Origin: Verrucomicrobiales bacterium
Lineage (GTDB): Bacteria; Verrucomicrobiota; Verrucomicrobiia; Limisphaerales; JAQGOY01
Length of the DNA: 41,598 bases
Assembly: GCA_028293375.1 (NCBI GenBank)
Contig: JAQGOY010000211.1
Span: forward strand, 1-41,598
Direction of reading: 5' to 3'
Of the stretch, positions 1 to 8,328 are shown in pieces; within the stretch, counting starts at the first letter, position 1, and the number at the start of each line of letters is the position of its first letter. The position numbers were made by a program, and so were the translations under genes. The notes under the pieces are model-generated. The model was not told where the DNA came from. It searched no databases and was given only the letters and a program-made list of their open reading frames with translations.

Positions 1-169
1 AGTTTTCATTCACAACTAGTTCCAAATAAGTCACTTACGAAAACTAAAAACATTTCCAACTATTTTGAGGGTAGGACAGCGTACGGGGTATGCCCTCTGC
101 TAAAGTGCACTCGAAAGATAAAACAAAAACTAATTGAAAATCTAAAAATAACCTAAAACCACTTGAATT

Positions 170-868
170 ATGCAACGAGAAACCATCAACCAAATCCTGG
201 ACCTCCGCTTCGCCAACAAGACTTACGAAGAAATCGCCGCCACCGTGGGATATGCACCCCGTACCGTAGGCCGTGTCCTTGGCAAACACCGAGCCGATCT
301 CGCTCTGAGGCATTCCCAATGGCTAGAACTGAACAACGAGAAACTCCAAAACGATCTCCGAAGCCAGTCGACCCATCGCGCCACCGTCCTGCATCAGCTA
401 CCCGAGGAACTGAGCACCCGTAAATTTTCCGATATTCCAACCGATAAACTCATGAGAATGATAGAGCAGGGTGAACGGGCCGAACGCGAAACCGAAAACC
501 GACTGACAAAGCTCATCCATCGCGGAAACCAATCCATCGATGACTACGTGCCCGAAGTCGACGAACCCTCGTCCATCCCGTCCCTTCCATCGCGAAGCAA
601 CACTCCATCCCTTCCCAAACCGATCCCAACACCAGTTCCCGTGCCGGCTCTCACCGTGTTGCAAGCGGCATCACCAGCTCCGGAACAAGATCCAGCAGCT
701 AATGCTGAACGAATAGAGCCTGAAGATTATATTCCAGAAGATTGGACTGCCGAAGAAGAAGCAATATACCAGCAGGTCGTGTTGGAAGAAGAAAAACGGC
801 TCGCACAGCGACCAAAAAATCCCAACCCATGCTCAACTGGAGCGACGCCCCAAAAGAAGGCCGCGTAA
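170..868 (+). CDS. Hypothetical protein with N-terminal helix-turn-helix-like segment (QILDLRFANKTYEEIAATVGYAPRTVGRVL), Pro-rich C-terminal half
   Basis: ORF of 232 aa; N-terminus resembles HTH_23/Sigma70-r4-like helix pairs; located inside the left repeat block. Confidence 0.6.
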   Translation: MQRETINQILDLRFANKTYEEIAATVGYAPRTVGRVLGKHRADLALRHSQWLELNNEKLQNDLRSQSTHRATVLHQLPEELSTRKFSDIPTDKLMRMIEQGERAERETENRLTKLIHRGNQSIDDYVPEVDEPSSIPSLPSRSNTPSLPKPIPTPVPVPALTVLQAASPAPEQDPAANAERIEPEDYIPEDWTAEEEAIYQQVVLEEEKRLAQRPKNPNPCSTGATPQKKAA

Positions 869-874
869 ACAAAA

Positions 875-902
875 TGTCCTAAACCTGTCCTTAAAATGTC
901 CT
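875..902 (+). repeat. TGTCCT x3 array, 11-bp phasing (copy L1)
   Basis: TGTCCT at 875, 886 and 897. Confidence 0.85.
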
Positions 903-1303
903 TTTTGAAAAAGGCGATGCCGACACAAACCAAAGTGGAATGGACGCCACCCAGAAACCATTTCCTCTGTGCATTCATGGAAGTCGAACCTCGACCCGAA
1001 ATAAAATTGAAAACTCTTCCCCCTTGTCCTCGCTAAAAACCAGGAGATAATCCAGGGTGCAAAAAGAAATTAATCCATATGAGTGGTACAAGAAAAACCA
1101 AGGAAAAGGAAACGGTGAACTAGATCTCGGCACAGCCAACCCGCGAGCGTCGTAAAAATCCGTAGGATACGAGGTCACGAGAATCTGATCAAAAAAATCA
1201 AACGACCCGTGAATGATGAACACAAAAATACAAAGCACAAAATCCCTTTCCCACCTCCATGCCCATCAGAGTGTACACTCAACGATGGACACCACCCAAA
1301 AAA

Positions 1304-1375
1304 TGTCACCTTCAGTCAGATGTGACAACCGCATTCCCCTAGGGAAATGTCACTTTCTTGTCACTGTTTTAGTGG
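1304..1375 (+). repeat. TGTCAC module copy L1: TGTCAC...GTGACA palindrome followed by TGTCAC-type boxes at 11-bp spacing
   Basis: Boxes at 1304, 1322 (inverted), 1348, 1359, 1370 (degenerate). Confidence 0.8.
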
Positions 1376-1470
1376 ATTTCAAAACAGGACACCCATCGAC
1401 GTCGGAAGATCGGCCGGCCGAAGAATGGAGGTCGAACCTCGACCCGAAATCACGTGTTTCCAAACGAAAA

Positions 1471-1498
1471 TGTCCTAATCCTGTCCTTAAAATGTCCT
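1471..1498 (+). repeat. TGTCCT x3 array, 11-bp phasing (copy L2)
   Basis: TGTCCT at 1471, 1482 and 1493. Confidence 0.85.
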
Positions 1499-1591
1499 TT
1501 TTGAAAAATCTAAACGGACACAAACCAAACCCGAAAGAGCACCACCGAGAAACTTTTCCCCGTATTCATTCACGGAAGTCGAACCTCGACC

Positions 1592-1663
1592 TGTCACCTG
1601 CCGTTAGGGGTGACAACCCGGTCCTCCTGGGAAACTGGCACTTTCTTGTCACTTTATTAGTGA
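1592..1663 (+). repeat. TGTCAC module copy L2
   Basis: Boxes at 1592, 1610 (inverted), 1636 (TGGCAC), 1647, 1658 (TAGTGA). Confidence 0.8.
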
Positions 1664-1735
1664 CATTTCAAAAGAGGACACGAATCTCTGTCGTGGTTAC
1701 TCTAGCCTCATGAAATCCTTTCAAACCAACTCCTT

Positions 1736-3433
1736 ATGCCGAAAGCGCAATGGCACATCCCTAAACGGTTCCAATTGATGGCGATCACGATCCTGTGCCT
1801 CTCGACCAGTGGCTCCAGTGCAGCCACTTTCACTCGGGACATTGCTCCCGTTCTATATAAGCGTTGTTCACCATGCCATCATGATCGCCAATCTGCTCCG
1901 TTTAGTCTGGTGACCTATTCCGACGTCATCAAGCATGCCAAACAGATTGCGGAAGCCGTTAACAGTGGCTTGATGCCTCCTTGGTTGCCCGATCCAAATC
2001 CTTCCGGCTTCCTCAATGATAGAAGTCTTTCTGCATCCGAAAAAGCCTTGATCTTGAGTTGGATTTCGGAAGGCACGCCGGAGGGCGATCCAGCAATCCT
2101 GCCAAAAGCTCCTCAATGGCCTCAAGGTTGGTTGCTTGGAAAACCGGACCTGGTTTTGACCATGCCGAAACCATTTCTCCTTGGCCCCGACGGGGGTGAT
2201 GTTTATCGCAACTTTGTCATTCCTTCCGGTCTTTCCTCGAACGTCAACATTCGAGCTGTCGAATTCCATGCAGGCAACCCCAAAGTTATGCACCACTCTT
2301 TCATTAAGGTTGACGAGACTCATAAGTCGGCAATTCTTGAGTCCATGGGAAATGGGGTTGGCTTCGAAGGAATGAACAGCGGAGCAAAAATGCCCACCGG
2401 TCAATTCTTGACGTGGCAGCCGGGCAAGCTACCCGTTTCGACGGGTCCCGTGTGGACTCTCTCAAAGAATAGCGATTTGGTTTTTGAGACTCATATGCAC
2501 AGGTCTGGTAAACCAGAAACTGTTTCCTCTTCCATCGGGCTCTATTTTACCCAGAAAAGCGCCTCTACAAATTTTGTGAAGATACTTCTGGGCTCATTGG
2601 CGTTGAATATTCTCGCTGGTGATACCAATTACGTTGTTGAGGACAGTTTTGTATTGCCCACCGATTGTGATGTCTCCTCCGTGCTTCCTCACGCCCACTA
2701 TCTCTGCACAGAAATGAAGGCTTGGGCCGAACTACCAACTGGGACCGCCAAACAGATTCTTATTATCAGGCATTGGGATTTTAATTGGCAGGGAGATTAC
2801 CAGTACGCTGCCCCAATCCCACTTCCAAAGGGAACAAAATTAAAAATACGCTATACTTACGATAATTCCACCAACAATCTTAAAAATCCAAACAACCCAC
2901 CGAAAAACGTCTACTACGGAACCCAGTCCAGCGACGAAATGTGCGAGTTCTGGATCCAATTGGTTGTTCGGGATGGCGCACACCGAATTGCGATTGAAAC
3001 CGCTTTCCAGCAGAAATCGAAGGATCTGTTGGAAAAATCCATACTCTCAAAGCTAACCCGCAACCCCGGGGATAGTCAGTCGCTTTCGGACTTGGGATTG
3101 TTAAGAATTGGTGACGGCAAATATGCGGAGGCGGAAAAATTATTTCAAAGGGCCATTCAGGCAAATCCTGACGATGACACTAGTCATTATCGATTGGGAT
3201 TGGTCTATCGCATCACCAACAGATTTTCCGACTCGGATGCTGAACTTCTTCGCGCCGTCTCCCTGAATCCACGGAATGCACCCGCTTGGGGAAACCTGGG
3301 CTACGTCAAGGCCGGACTCGGCGACGCTGAGGGCGCAAAGACTGCCTTCCGACAAGCGCTGGATATCGATCCGACCGATGTTTATGCGAAGGCTGCGCTT
3401 AAAGAACTGGAGGCGTTGCCCAAAAAACCATAA
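1736..3433 (+). CDS. Secreted fusion protein: heme-binding CxxCH domain + PHM-like type II copper monooxygenase domain + C-terminal TPRs
   Basis: CSPCH at the N-terminus after a signal-like segment; VMHHSF, THMH, PHAHY and SSDEMCEFW motifs match PHM-family copper ligand regions; TPR-like repeats at the C-terminus. Confidence 0.8.
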   Translation: MPKAQWHIPKRFQLMAITILCLSTSGSSAATFTRDIAPVLYKRCSPCHHDRQSAPFSLVTYSDVIKHAKQIAEAVNSGLMPPWLPDPNPSGFLNDRSLSASEKALILSWISEGTPEGDPAILPKAPQWPQGWLLGKPDLVLTMPKPFLLGPDGGDVYRNFVIPSGLSSNVNIRAVEFHAGNPKVMHHSFIKVDETHKSAILESMGNGVGFEGMNSGAKMPTGQFLTWQPGKLPVSTGPVWTLSKNSDLVFETHMHRSGKPETVSSSIGLYFTQKSASTNFVKILLGSLALNILAGDTNYVVEDSFVLPTDCDVSSVLPHAHYLCTEMKAWAELPTGTAKQILIIRHWDFNWQGDYQYAAPIPLPKGTKLKIRYTYDNSTNNLKNPNNPPKNVYYGTQSSDEMCEFWIQLVVRDGAHRIAIETAFQQKSKDLLEKSILSKLTRNPGDSQSLSDLGLLRIGDGKYAEAEKLFQRAIQANPDDDTSHYRLGLVYRITNRFSDSDAELLRAVSLNPRNAPAWGNLGYVKAGLGDAEGAKTAFRQALDIDPTDVYAKAALKELEALPKKP

Positions 3434-3495
3434 ATCATTTGTTTTACCTTTTATAAACCTCGCTGTCCTGGCTCGCGAAGGCCGCGTGTCCTGGC

Positions 3496-4251
3496 TCAGC
3501 CGTAATTCGCCAGTTCAATCACCACCGCATAAAAACCGATGGAAGAGATTTTCTGGACCCAGACACTTTGCATCCCACCTGTTCCACCAAGGTCTGTTTG
3601 GTCCATGGCTCCTTCTTCTGTGAACGAGAAAGCAATCTTTGTCCACCCATCGGAAAGTTTCTGGCGGAACTGCACGTGATAGGTTGCATTCTCGATCGAC
3701 TGAAAGGTGAGCTTTATCCTCGGCCCGAGCGATGTAGTTACTGGAACAATGTCGACCGTGTACCCCAATCCGGGGATTTGAATCGTCAATGTATCCTGCA
3801 GGTCGTACGAAAGCGGATATTGTGGAAGCGGACGCGGCGCAGGTCCGCCAATATTTTTCCCATCGATCGCATACTTCGATCCATGGCAGAAGCAAAAACT
3901 AAAGGCCAAATCCGTGCTGAAGGATTCCACCACGCAATTCTGGTGCTGGCATTGAGTGGTCATCGCATAAAAGTTTTTTCCAGCGCCACGGTTAATCATT
4001 ATCGGATAATAAGGCCCATTGGGTGTGTTGCCGTTCAGGGGATTGATGGCCAGTCGAAGCGACCCGTTTTCATTCAGCAGCACCGGGAATTCGCTTAACT
4101 TTACTTTGATTTGGCCCGTGGTATTTACGGCATTCAGAGCGGGTTGCGCTTCCAGGTCGCAAACGGACTTTAGGTTCCCCAGAATCGAAACTGCACCGCC
4201 AATGGTAAGTGTTCTCACAAATTGGCGTCGATTGGTTGGGAGTGCGTGCAT
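3496..4251 (-). CDS. Rieske [2Fe-2S] protein with Tat-like signal (RRQFVRTL) and C-terminal beta module
   Basis: CQHQNC...CFCHGSKY matches CxHxxC...CxCHGS; start placed at MHALPTNRRQF rather than the longer ORF start at 4362. Confidence 0.85.
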   Translation of the reverse strand: MHALPTNRRQFVRTLTIGGAVSILGNLKSVCDLEAQPALNAVNTTGQIKVKLSEFPVLLNENGSLRLAINPLNGNTPNGPYYPIMINRGAGKNFYAMTTQCQHQNCVVESFSTDLAFSFCFCHGSKYAIDGKNIGGPAPRPLPQYPLSYDLQDTLTIQIPGLGYTVDIVPVTTSLGPRIKLTFQSIENATYHVQFRQKLSDGWTKIAFSFTEEGAMDQTDLGGTGGMQSVWVQKISSIGFYAVVIELANYG

Positions 4252-4256
4252 TGGGT

Positions 4257-5141
4257 TTACGGTGTCTTGACTCGAAAATAACGTTGGTTCGAGGATATGC
4301 TGTTCGTGATTCGGATCGTCTTGGGAGATGCTTGCGCCGGGAAGTTGGTTAATGTCGTCCAATTGTTCGGCCCGAGGGTGTCACTAAATTCCACCGCATA
4401 AACCTGGTTCGATTGCGCAATGAACTTAAAGATTAACGAGCCTCCGGTCGCGATCGCGCCGAAAAGGGTTGTCGCTGTTGCCGCCACCGGCGCAGGCAAA
4501 GTGTATTCAACGGTCAATACCGGCGTATTGTCGAAGTCTTCGCGGGACCCCACTTGCTTTCCTGTCCCTATCAGGTCATCCGTTGCCAGCAGGATCCAAC
4601 CAAAATTCTTCGCCGGTTCGCTTAGCCATGATTGCACATCCGAAATCATCCCTTTCGATGCAAACGTCCGCTCGTCGATAAATGCCGTGGCGCTTGGCTG
4701 AGAAACGAAATCATTTCCCCGCTGACAACCCCCTTCCGACCACGGAATAGTGGCAAAACGATTGTTCCACGTGCTTTCAAACTCATCCCATTCGACCAGC
4801 ATGCGGTTAAGATCAAAATAGGATTCCTCGGTGTTCGATCGCGTAACAATGATGGTCAAGGTAACGTTCGTAATAATTGCGTTTGTGGGCAACTGGGTTA
4901 AATCGAATTTCATCAGGACTCTGTTCTGCGGCGGGCCAAAATCCTTGGCGATTCCCACTAGCAGGGGAGAGTTCCCGCCGAAGTTCATGTCCGGCGCGGA
5001 ATCACGCATGAAAGTATCGGCCACCGGGGTAAGGTTTGTCGTGGCTCCTCGCGCTTGCGATCCCATTGCCGCAAACGCACAAATGATCGCTATGCAAATT
5101 TGAAACCATGTTCCCACCGTTTCTTTTCCTTCCATTGGCAT
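4257..5141 (-). CDS. Secreted DNRLRE-domain protein with C-terminal beta module
   Basis: DTFMRDSAPDMNFGGNSPLLVG...NRVLMKFDLTQLP is typical of DNRLRE; start chosen at MPMEGKE to avoid overlap with the upstream gene. Confidence 0.75.
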   Translation of the reverse strand: MPMEGKETVGTWFQICIAIICAFAAMGSQARGATTNLTPVADTFMRDSAPDMNFGGNSPLLVGIAKDFGPPQNRVLMKFDLTQLPTNAIITNVTLTIIVTRSNTEESYFDLNRMLVEWDEFESTWNNRFATIPWSEGGCQRGNDFVSQPSATAFIDERTFASKGMISDVQSWLSEPAKNFGWILLATDDLIGTGKQVGSREDFDNTPVLTVEYTLPAPVAATATTLFGAIATGGSLIFKFIAQSNQVYAVEFSDTLGPNNWTTLTNFPAQASPKTIRITNSISSNQRYFRVKTP

Positions 5142-5166
5142 CTGCTTCCTCGTTCCCAAGCGTGAC

Positions 5167-6024
5167 CTACGGCCCAATCCATACGCGGTGGAAGCTTTGT
5201 TGGTTGGTGCCATTGGGGTCGATCACAATGAACGAATTGGTCGTCGCATTGTTTGTCATAAACATGGAAATCCAGTTGGAGGCCATCAGATCGGTCGCTC
5301 CCTGAATGGTATAATTTTGATTCGATGCCCCCGTCAGCCTCATCGAGAACTGATTCGTCCGCCAGACTGGTTCGGTCAAGACAGGCTTCGGATTAATGGT
5401 GATTGTAAAAACTTTGTTCGTGCTTCCAGAATCCGCACCGGTCACTTTCACCTTGATCGTGTAAAGATCGTTCACCGCGGGAGTGCCGGAAATCACCCCT
5501 GCCGCTGAGATCCCCAATCCCTGCGGCAAACCTGGTGAATCCGATGCGAGTTGCCAGGTATAAGGCGACTTTCCGCCACTGGCTCCGAGCTGAGCGCTAT
5601 ACCCCACGCCAACGTTTCCTTTAGGCAATGCACTGTTGGTAATCTGTACCGGGTTTGCCGCAGGATAAACCGTCCAGTCCAGGCGGATAGCCTCGCCCGC
5701 GAGGCTCACACTTGCAGGCGTCAGGCAGGCATAACCACGTTTTGTTAAGTCTGCGCAACTTACCGTAATCCGGTAATTCCCATCTGTGTCGGCGTCCACG
5801 TCGTAATAGCCATCGATATCGGTTGGACCCCTTGTACTCAGTGTGTCTCCCACGTAATCATCTCCAATGACATTGATCCCCACTATAGGATTTCCCTGCG
5901 CGTCCCGGACGTAGCCGGAAACCTGCTGAGAACCGCTCGAGGCGCGTGCGCTCTCCTGGCATGGAAATAAACCGGCCACTGCCAGTGTCAGCAGGATGAA
6001 TGTCGAATTTTTGTATTTTGGCAC
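5167..6024 (-). CDS. Secreted protein with carboxypeptidase-regulatory-like and putative Ig (He_PIG) domains
   Basis: VSGYVRDAQGNPIVGINV...GYY; LPQGLGISAAGVISGTP motif. Confidence 0.75.
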   Translation of the reverse strand: MPKYKNSTFILLTLAVAGLFPCQESARASSGSQQVSGYVRDAQGNPIVGINVIGDDYVGDTLSTRGPTDIDGYYDVDADTDGNYRITVSCADLTKRGYACLTPASVSLAGEAIRLDWTVYPAANPVQITNSALPKGNVGVGYSAQLGASGGKSPYTWQLASDSPGLPQGLGISAAGVISGTPAVNDLYTIKVKVTGADSGSTNKVFTITINPKPVLTEPVWRTNQFSMRLTGASNQNYTIQGATDLMASNWISMFMTNNATTNSFIVIDPNGTNQQSFHRVWIGP

Positions 6025-6050
6025 TACTTGAAAAGGTTGAATGTTTAGGA

Positions 6051-6830
6051 CTATTTTTTTGGCGGGGGATATCTTTTTACGAGGTAATCCACGAGTGATT
6101 CAATTTGGTTTGTTTCCAGGATGCCGCCCTCCATTTTGCCAAAAGCTGGCATGAGTGACCCCTCCTTCCCATGTACAATGTTAGTTCTCCAAAAATCGGC
6201 GCCCGTCTCATGGTTTAGCTTTGCCAGGTCCGGCACCATTTCCGCTCTGTGTTCGGAAATATGGCATATGCCGCATGCTTTCTCGAAAAGCATTTCGCCC
6301 TGCATCCGCGCTGTAGGCAGCGAGTGACACGCTGCGCAGTTGCCGTGGAAAACCGCCTGTCGATCCACCTTCGCTGCCATCATGTCCTGCTGTCGAACGG
6401 ATACATTAAAGGGCGCAGGCGAAACGGGTATCTTCACGCGAACCCTCAATAGTTGATCTCCATGTGATGTATGGACCACGATTGTCTTTGTCACCAATCC
6501 GAATTTTCCCAGAGTGTTCATTCGCACTTTTAAGAAGCCTCCTTCACCGGGCTTGATGTTCCAGGGCAGCTTCGATGTGGCTTCAGCAAGGGTGCATTCA
6601 CAGGATGTTTCCGTAGAAACAAGCGTGGCCTCCGTGGCAGAAGCGTTGGTCACTGAGAAAGTGAAATAGACAAGGTTGGTCATTGCCGGGAGATCGACCG
6701 AGATTTCACTCGCATCCCAAACCAAAGGGTTTTTCTCAGTCACCTTCGCCCCTGTGGCCACTTCCCCCTGCGCCACGAAAGCAAAAACCAAAGTAATCCA
6801 CAAAATGTAAATCAATCTCATCATATTCAA
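6051..6830 (-). CDS. DUF1573-like domain + diheme cytochrome c
   Basis: VTNASATEATLVSTETSCECTLAE (DUF1573-like); CAACH and CGICH heme motifs. Confidence 0.8.
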   Translation of the reverse strand: MNMMRLIYILWITLVFAFVAQGEVATGAKVTEKNPLVWDASEISVDLPAMTNLVYFTFSVTNASATEATLVSTETSCECTLAEATSKLPWNIKPGEGGFLKVRMNTLGKFGLVTKTIVVHTSHGDQLLRVRVKIPVSPAPFNVSVRQQDMMAAKVDRQAVFHGNCAACHSLPTARMQGEMLFEKACGICHISEHRAEMVPDLAKLNHETGADFWRTNIVHGKEGSLMPAFGKMEGGILETNQIESLVDYLVKRYPPPKK

Positions 6831-8323
6831 GCAACAATCTCGTAATTAGCCATCATCCCGAGGTCTTCATGCTCCAGGTTGTGGCAATGAAACAAATACT
6901 TGCCCGTGTAGCCCTTAAATCGTGCAGCCACCGTGATCTGTCCGTTTGGAGGCGCCAGGAGCGTGTCTTTCCAACCGTGCACAGATGGGTCCTGCGCTAT
7001 CCCGTTTAATTCCAATACCTGGAACTGGATCAAATGAATGTGAACTGGATGCCGATGATTCGTTGGATTTAGAAAACGCCATTTTTCCACGGTCCCTTCT
7101 TTTACTTGCGCCAGAGGTGCATTGTTCACGTCGAATGTTTGACCGTTGATGGTCCACACGGTCCCATCCGCCGACGTTTGTCGGTTTAATGTGAAATCGC
7201 GAGCGACCGTGCTCGCTGAAATGGGAAGGTCTTCCCACGAAGATAAGCAATCCGGCAACACCGAATCATCAGGCGCACCCGCCACCACATCGAATCGCAT
7301 GACGCTCGCCAGAGCCCCGGTCGCAGTGGTGTCGTTTTTTAAAATGATCTGCGTCCCCGGCGCATACGCACCAAAATCGATCACTACATCGGCGCGCTGG
7401 AATGGCGCCAGTTCCAGTGTTGTCTTTTCTGCGGGTTTCGGGAGCAGCCCCCCATCCGTCGCTATTTGAGTCAGAGCCACTCCGTTGCTCAGTTTCAATC
7501 CATATAATCTCGCATTCGACGCATTGATAATTCTGAATCGGTACTTTCGTCGGGATACCTTGAAATAGGGCTGCACTACGCCATTTACGAGGATTGTGTC
7601 CCCCAGCACTCCTGTTTCCTTCGTGCTGCTGTCCAGCATGTAATGAAACGATCCATCCGCATTGAATATGCGATCCTGAATCATCAATGGCACATCATAC
7701 TCCCCTGTTGGCAGTCCAAGGCTATGCTCATCAGGATCGTCGATCAAATAGGTGCCGGCCAAACCATAGTAAACATGCAGGCCTGTTTGGCCGTGCGAGT
7801 GATCATGGTAAAGCAATGTCGCGCCCCGTTGTTGATTCGGGTAGTGATAATCTCGAAAAGCCCCAGGACTTATCGCCTCGCGGGGATGTCCATCATCCTG
7901 GGGCGCCACATGCGCGCCATGTAGATGCACTGCGGGATACATCATGGACATTTCTGTAGTTTCGTCCTGGTGCGTGTCCGGTAGCCTGCTGACGTGGCGT
8001 ATCACCACAGATTTCCCCTTTGTTGCCTTGATTGTTGGGCCGGGGTAGATACCGTCAAATCCCCAGACCACAGTCATCGGCAGGTCCCGATGCACCTTGG
8101 TTAGACCCGCGCGCATCGTCATCGTATAATGTTGTGTTTTTCCGCGCATCACTGGCGTGAGCACAGGTGGAATACGGAGCGCATCCACGAAAGGAGAGAG
8201 AACCGGGCTCGTGCCGGAAGGATCCATGTCCATGGCCATTTGTCCGAACAGCCGCTCCGGCATCGCGCAAAAAGCAGCCAGGCTCAGCGCGCTGTTACGA
8301 AGCATGTGACGACGATTAAGCAT
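6827..8323 (-). CDS. Multicopper oxidase (CotA/bilirubin-oxidase/SufI-like) with twin-Arg leader
   Basis: HLHGAH, YHDHSHGQ, HPVHIHLIQF and FHCHNLEHEDLGMM copper motifs; start at MLNRRHML; ATGA overlap with 6051-6830. Confidence 0.92.
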   Translation of the reverse strand: MLNRRHMLRNSALSLAAFCAMPERLFGQMAMDMDPSGTSPVLSPFVDALRIPPVLTPVMRGKTQHYTMTMRAGLTKVHRDLPMTVVWGFDGIYPGPTIKATKGKSVVIRHVSRLPDTHQDETTEMSMMYPAVHLHGAHVAPQDDGHPREAISPGAFRDYHYPNQQRGATLLYHDHSHGQTGLHVYYGLAGTYLIDDPDEHSLGLPTGEYDVPLMIQDRIFNADGSFHYMLDSSTKETGVLGDTILVNGVVQPYFKVSRRKYRFRIINASNARLYGLKLSNGVALTQIATDGGLLPKPAEKTTLELAPFQRADVVIDFGAYAPGTQIILKNDTTATGALASVMRFDVVAGAPDDSVLPDCLSSWEDLPISASTVARDFTLNRQTSADGTVWTINGQTFDVNNAPLAQVKEGTVEKWRFLNPTNHRHPVHIHLIQFQVLELNGIAQDPSVHGWKDTLLAPPNGQITVAARFKGYTGKYLFHCHNLEHEDLGMMANYEIVA

Positions 8324-8328
8324 AAAAG

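Larger units (their letters stand above)
1..1705. repeat. Left composite repeat block, inverted relative to 36004-37585; contains TGTCCT and TGTCAC modules, GTCGAACCTCGAC palindromes and one HTH-like ORF
   Basis: 54-95 matches the reverse complement of 37486-37527 at 41/42 positions. 1150-1200 (cgtaggatacgaggtcacgagaatctgatcaaaa) matches the reverse complement of about 36287-36320. 970-1075 matches the reverse complement of about 37170-37260. Block probably continues left of the window. Confidence 0.85.

Noticed and set aside
871-1663. CRISPR array
   Set aside because: The repeats are 6-bp boxes with 5-bp spacers or ~130-bp modules; no 25-40-bp direct repeats with unique spacers and no cas genes.
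1213-1713. ORF of 166 aa (+) as a genuine protein-coding gene
   Set aside because: It runs entirely through repeat modules (TGTCAC L1, TGTCCT L2, TGTCAC L2) and has no recognisable domain. Kept only as a possible translated-repeat observation.
7146-7469. Numerous 60-130 aa antisense ORFs throughout (for example 7146-7469, 15007-15651, 15892-16653, 13371-14123)
   Set aside because: They overlap well-supported genes on the opposite strand and have no recognisable domains; they are expected shadow ORFs.
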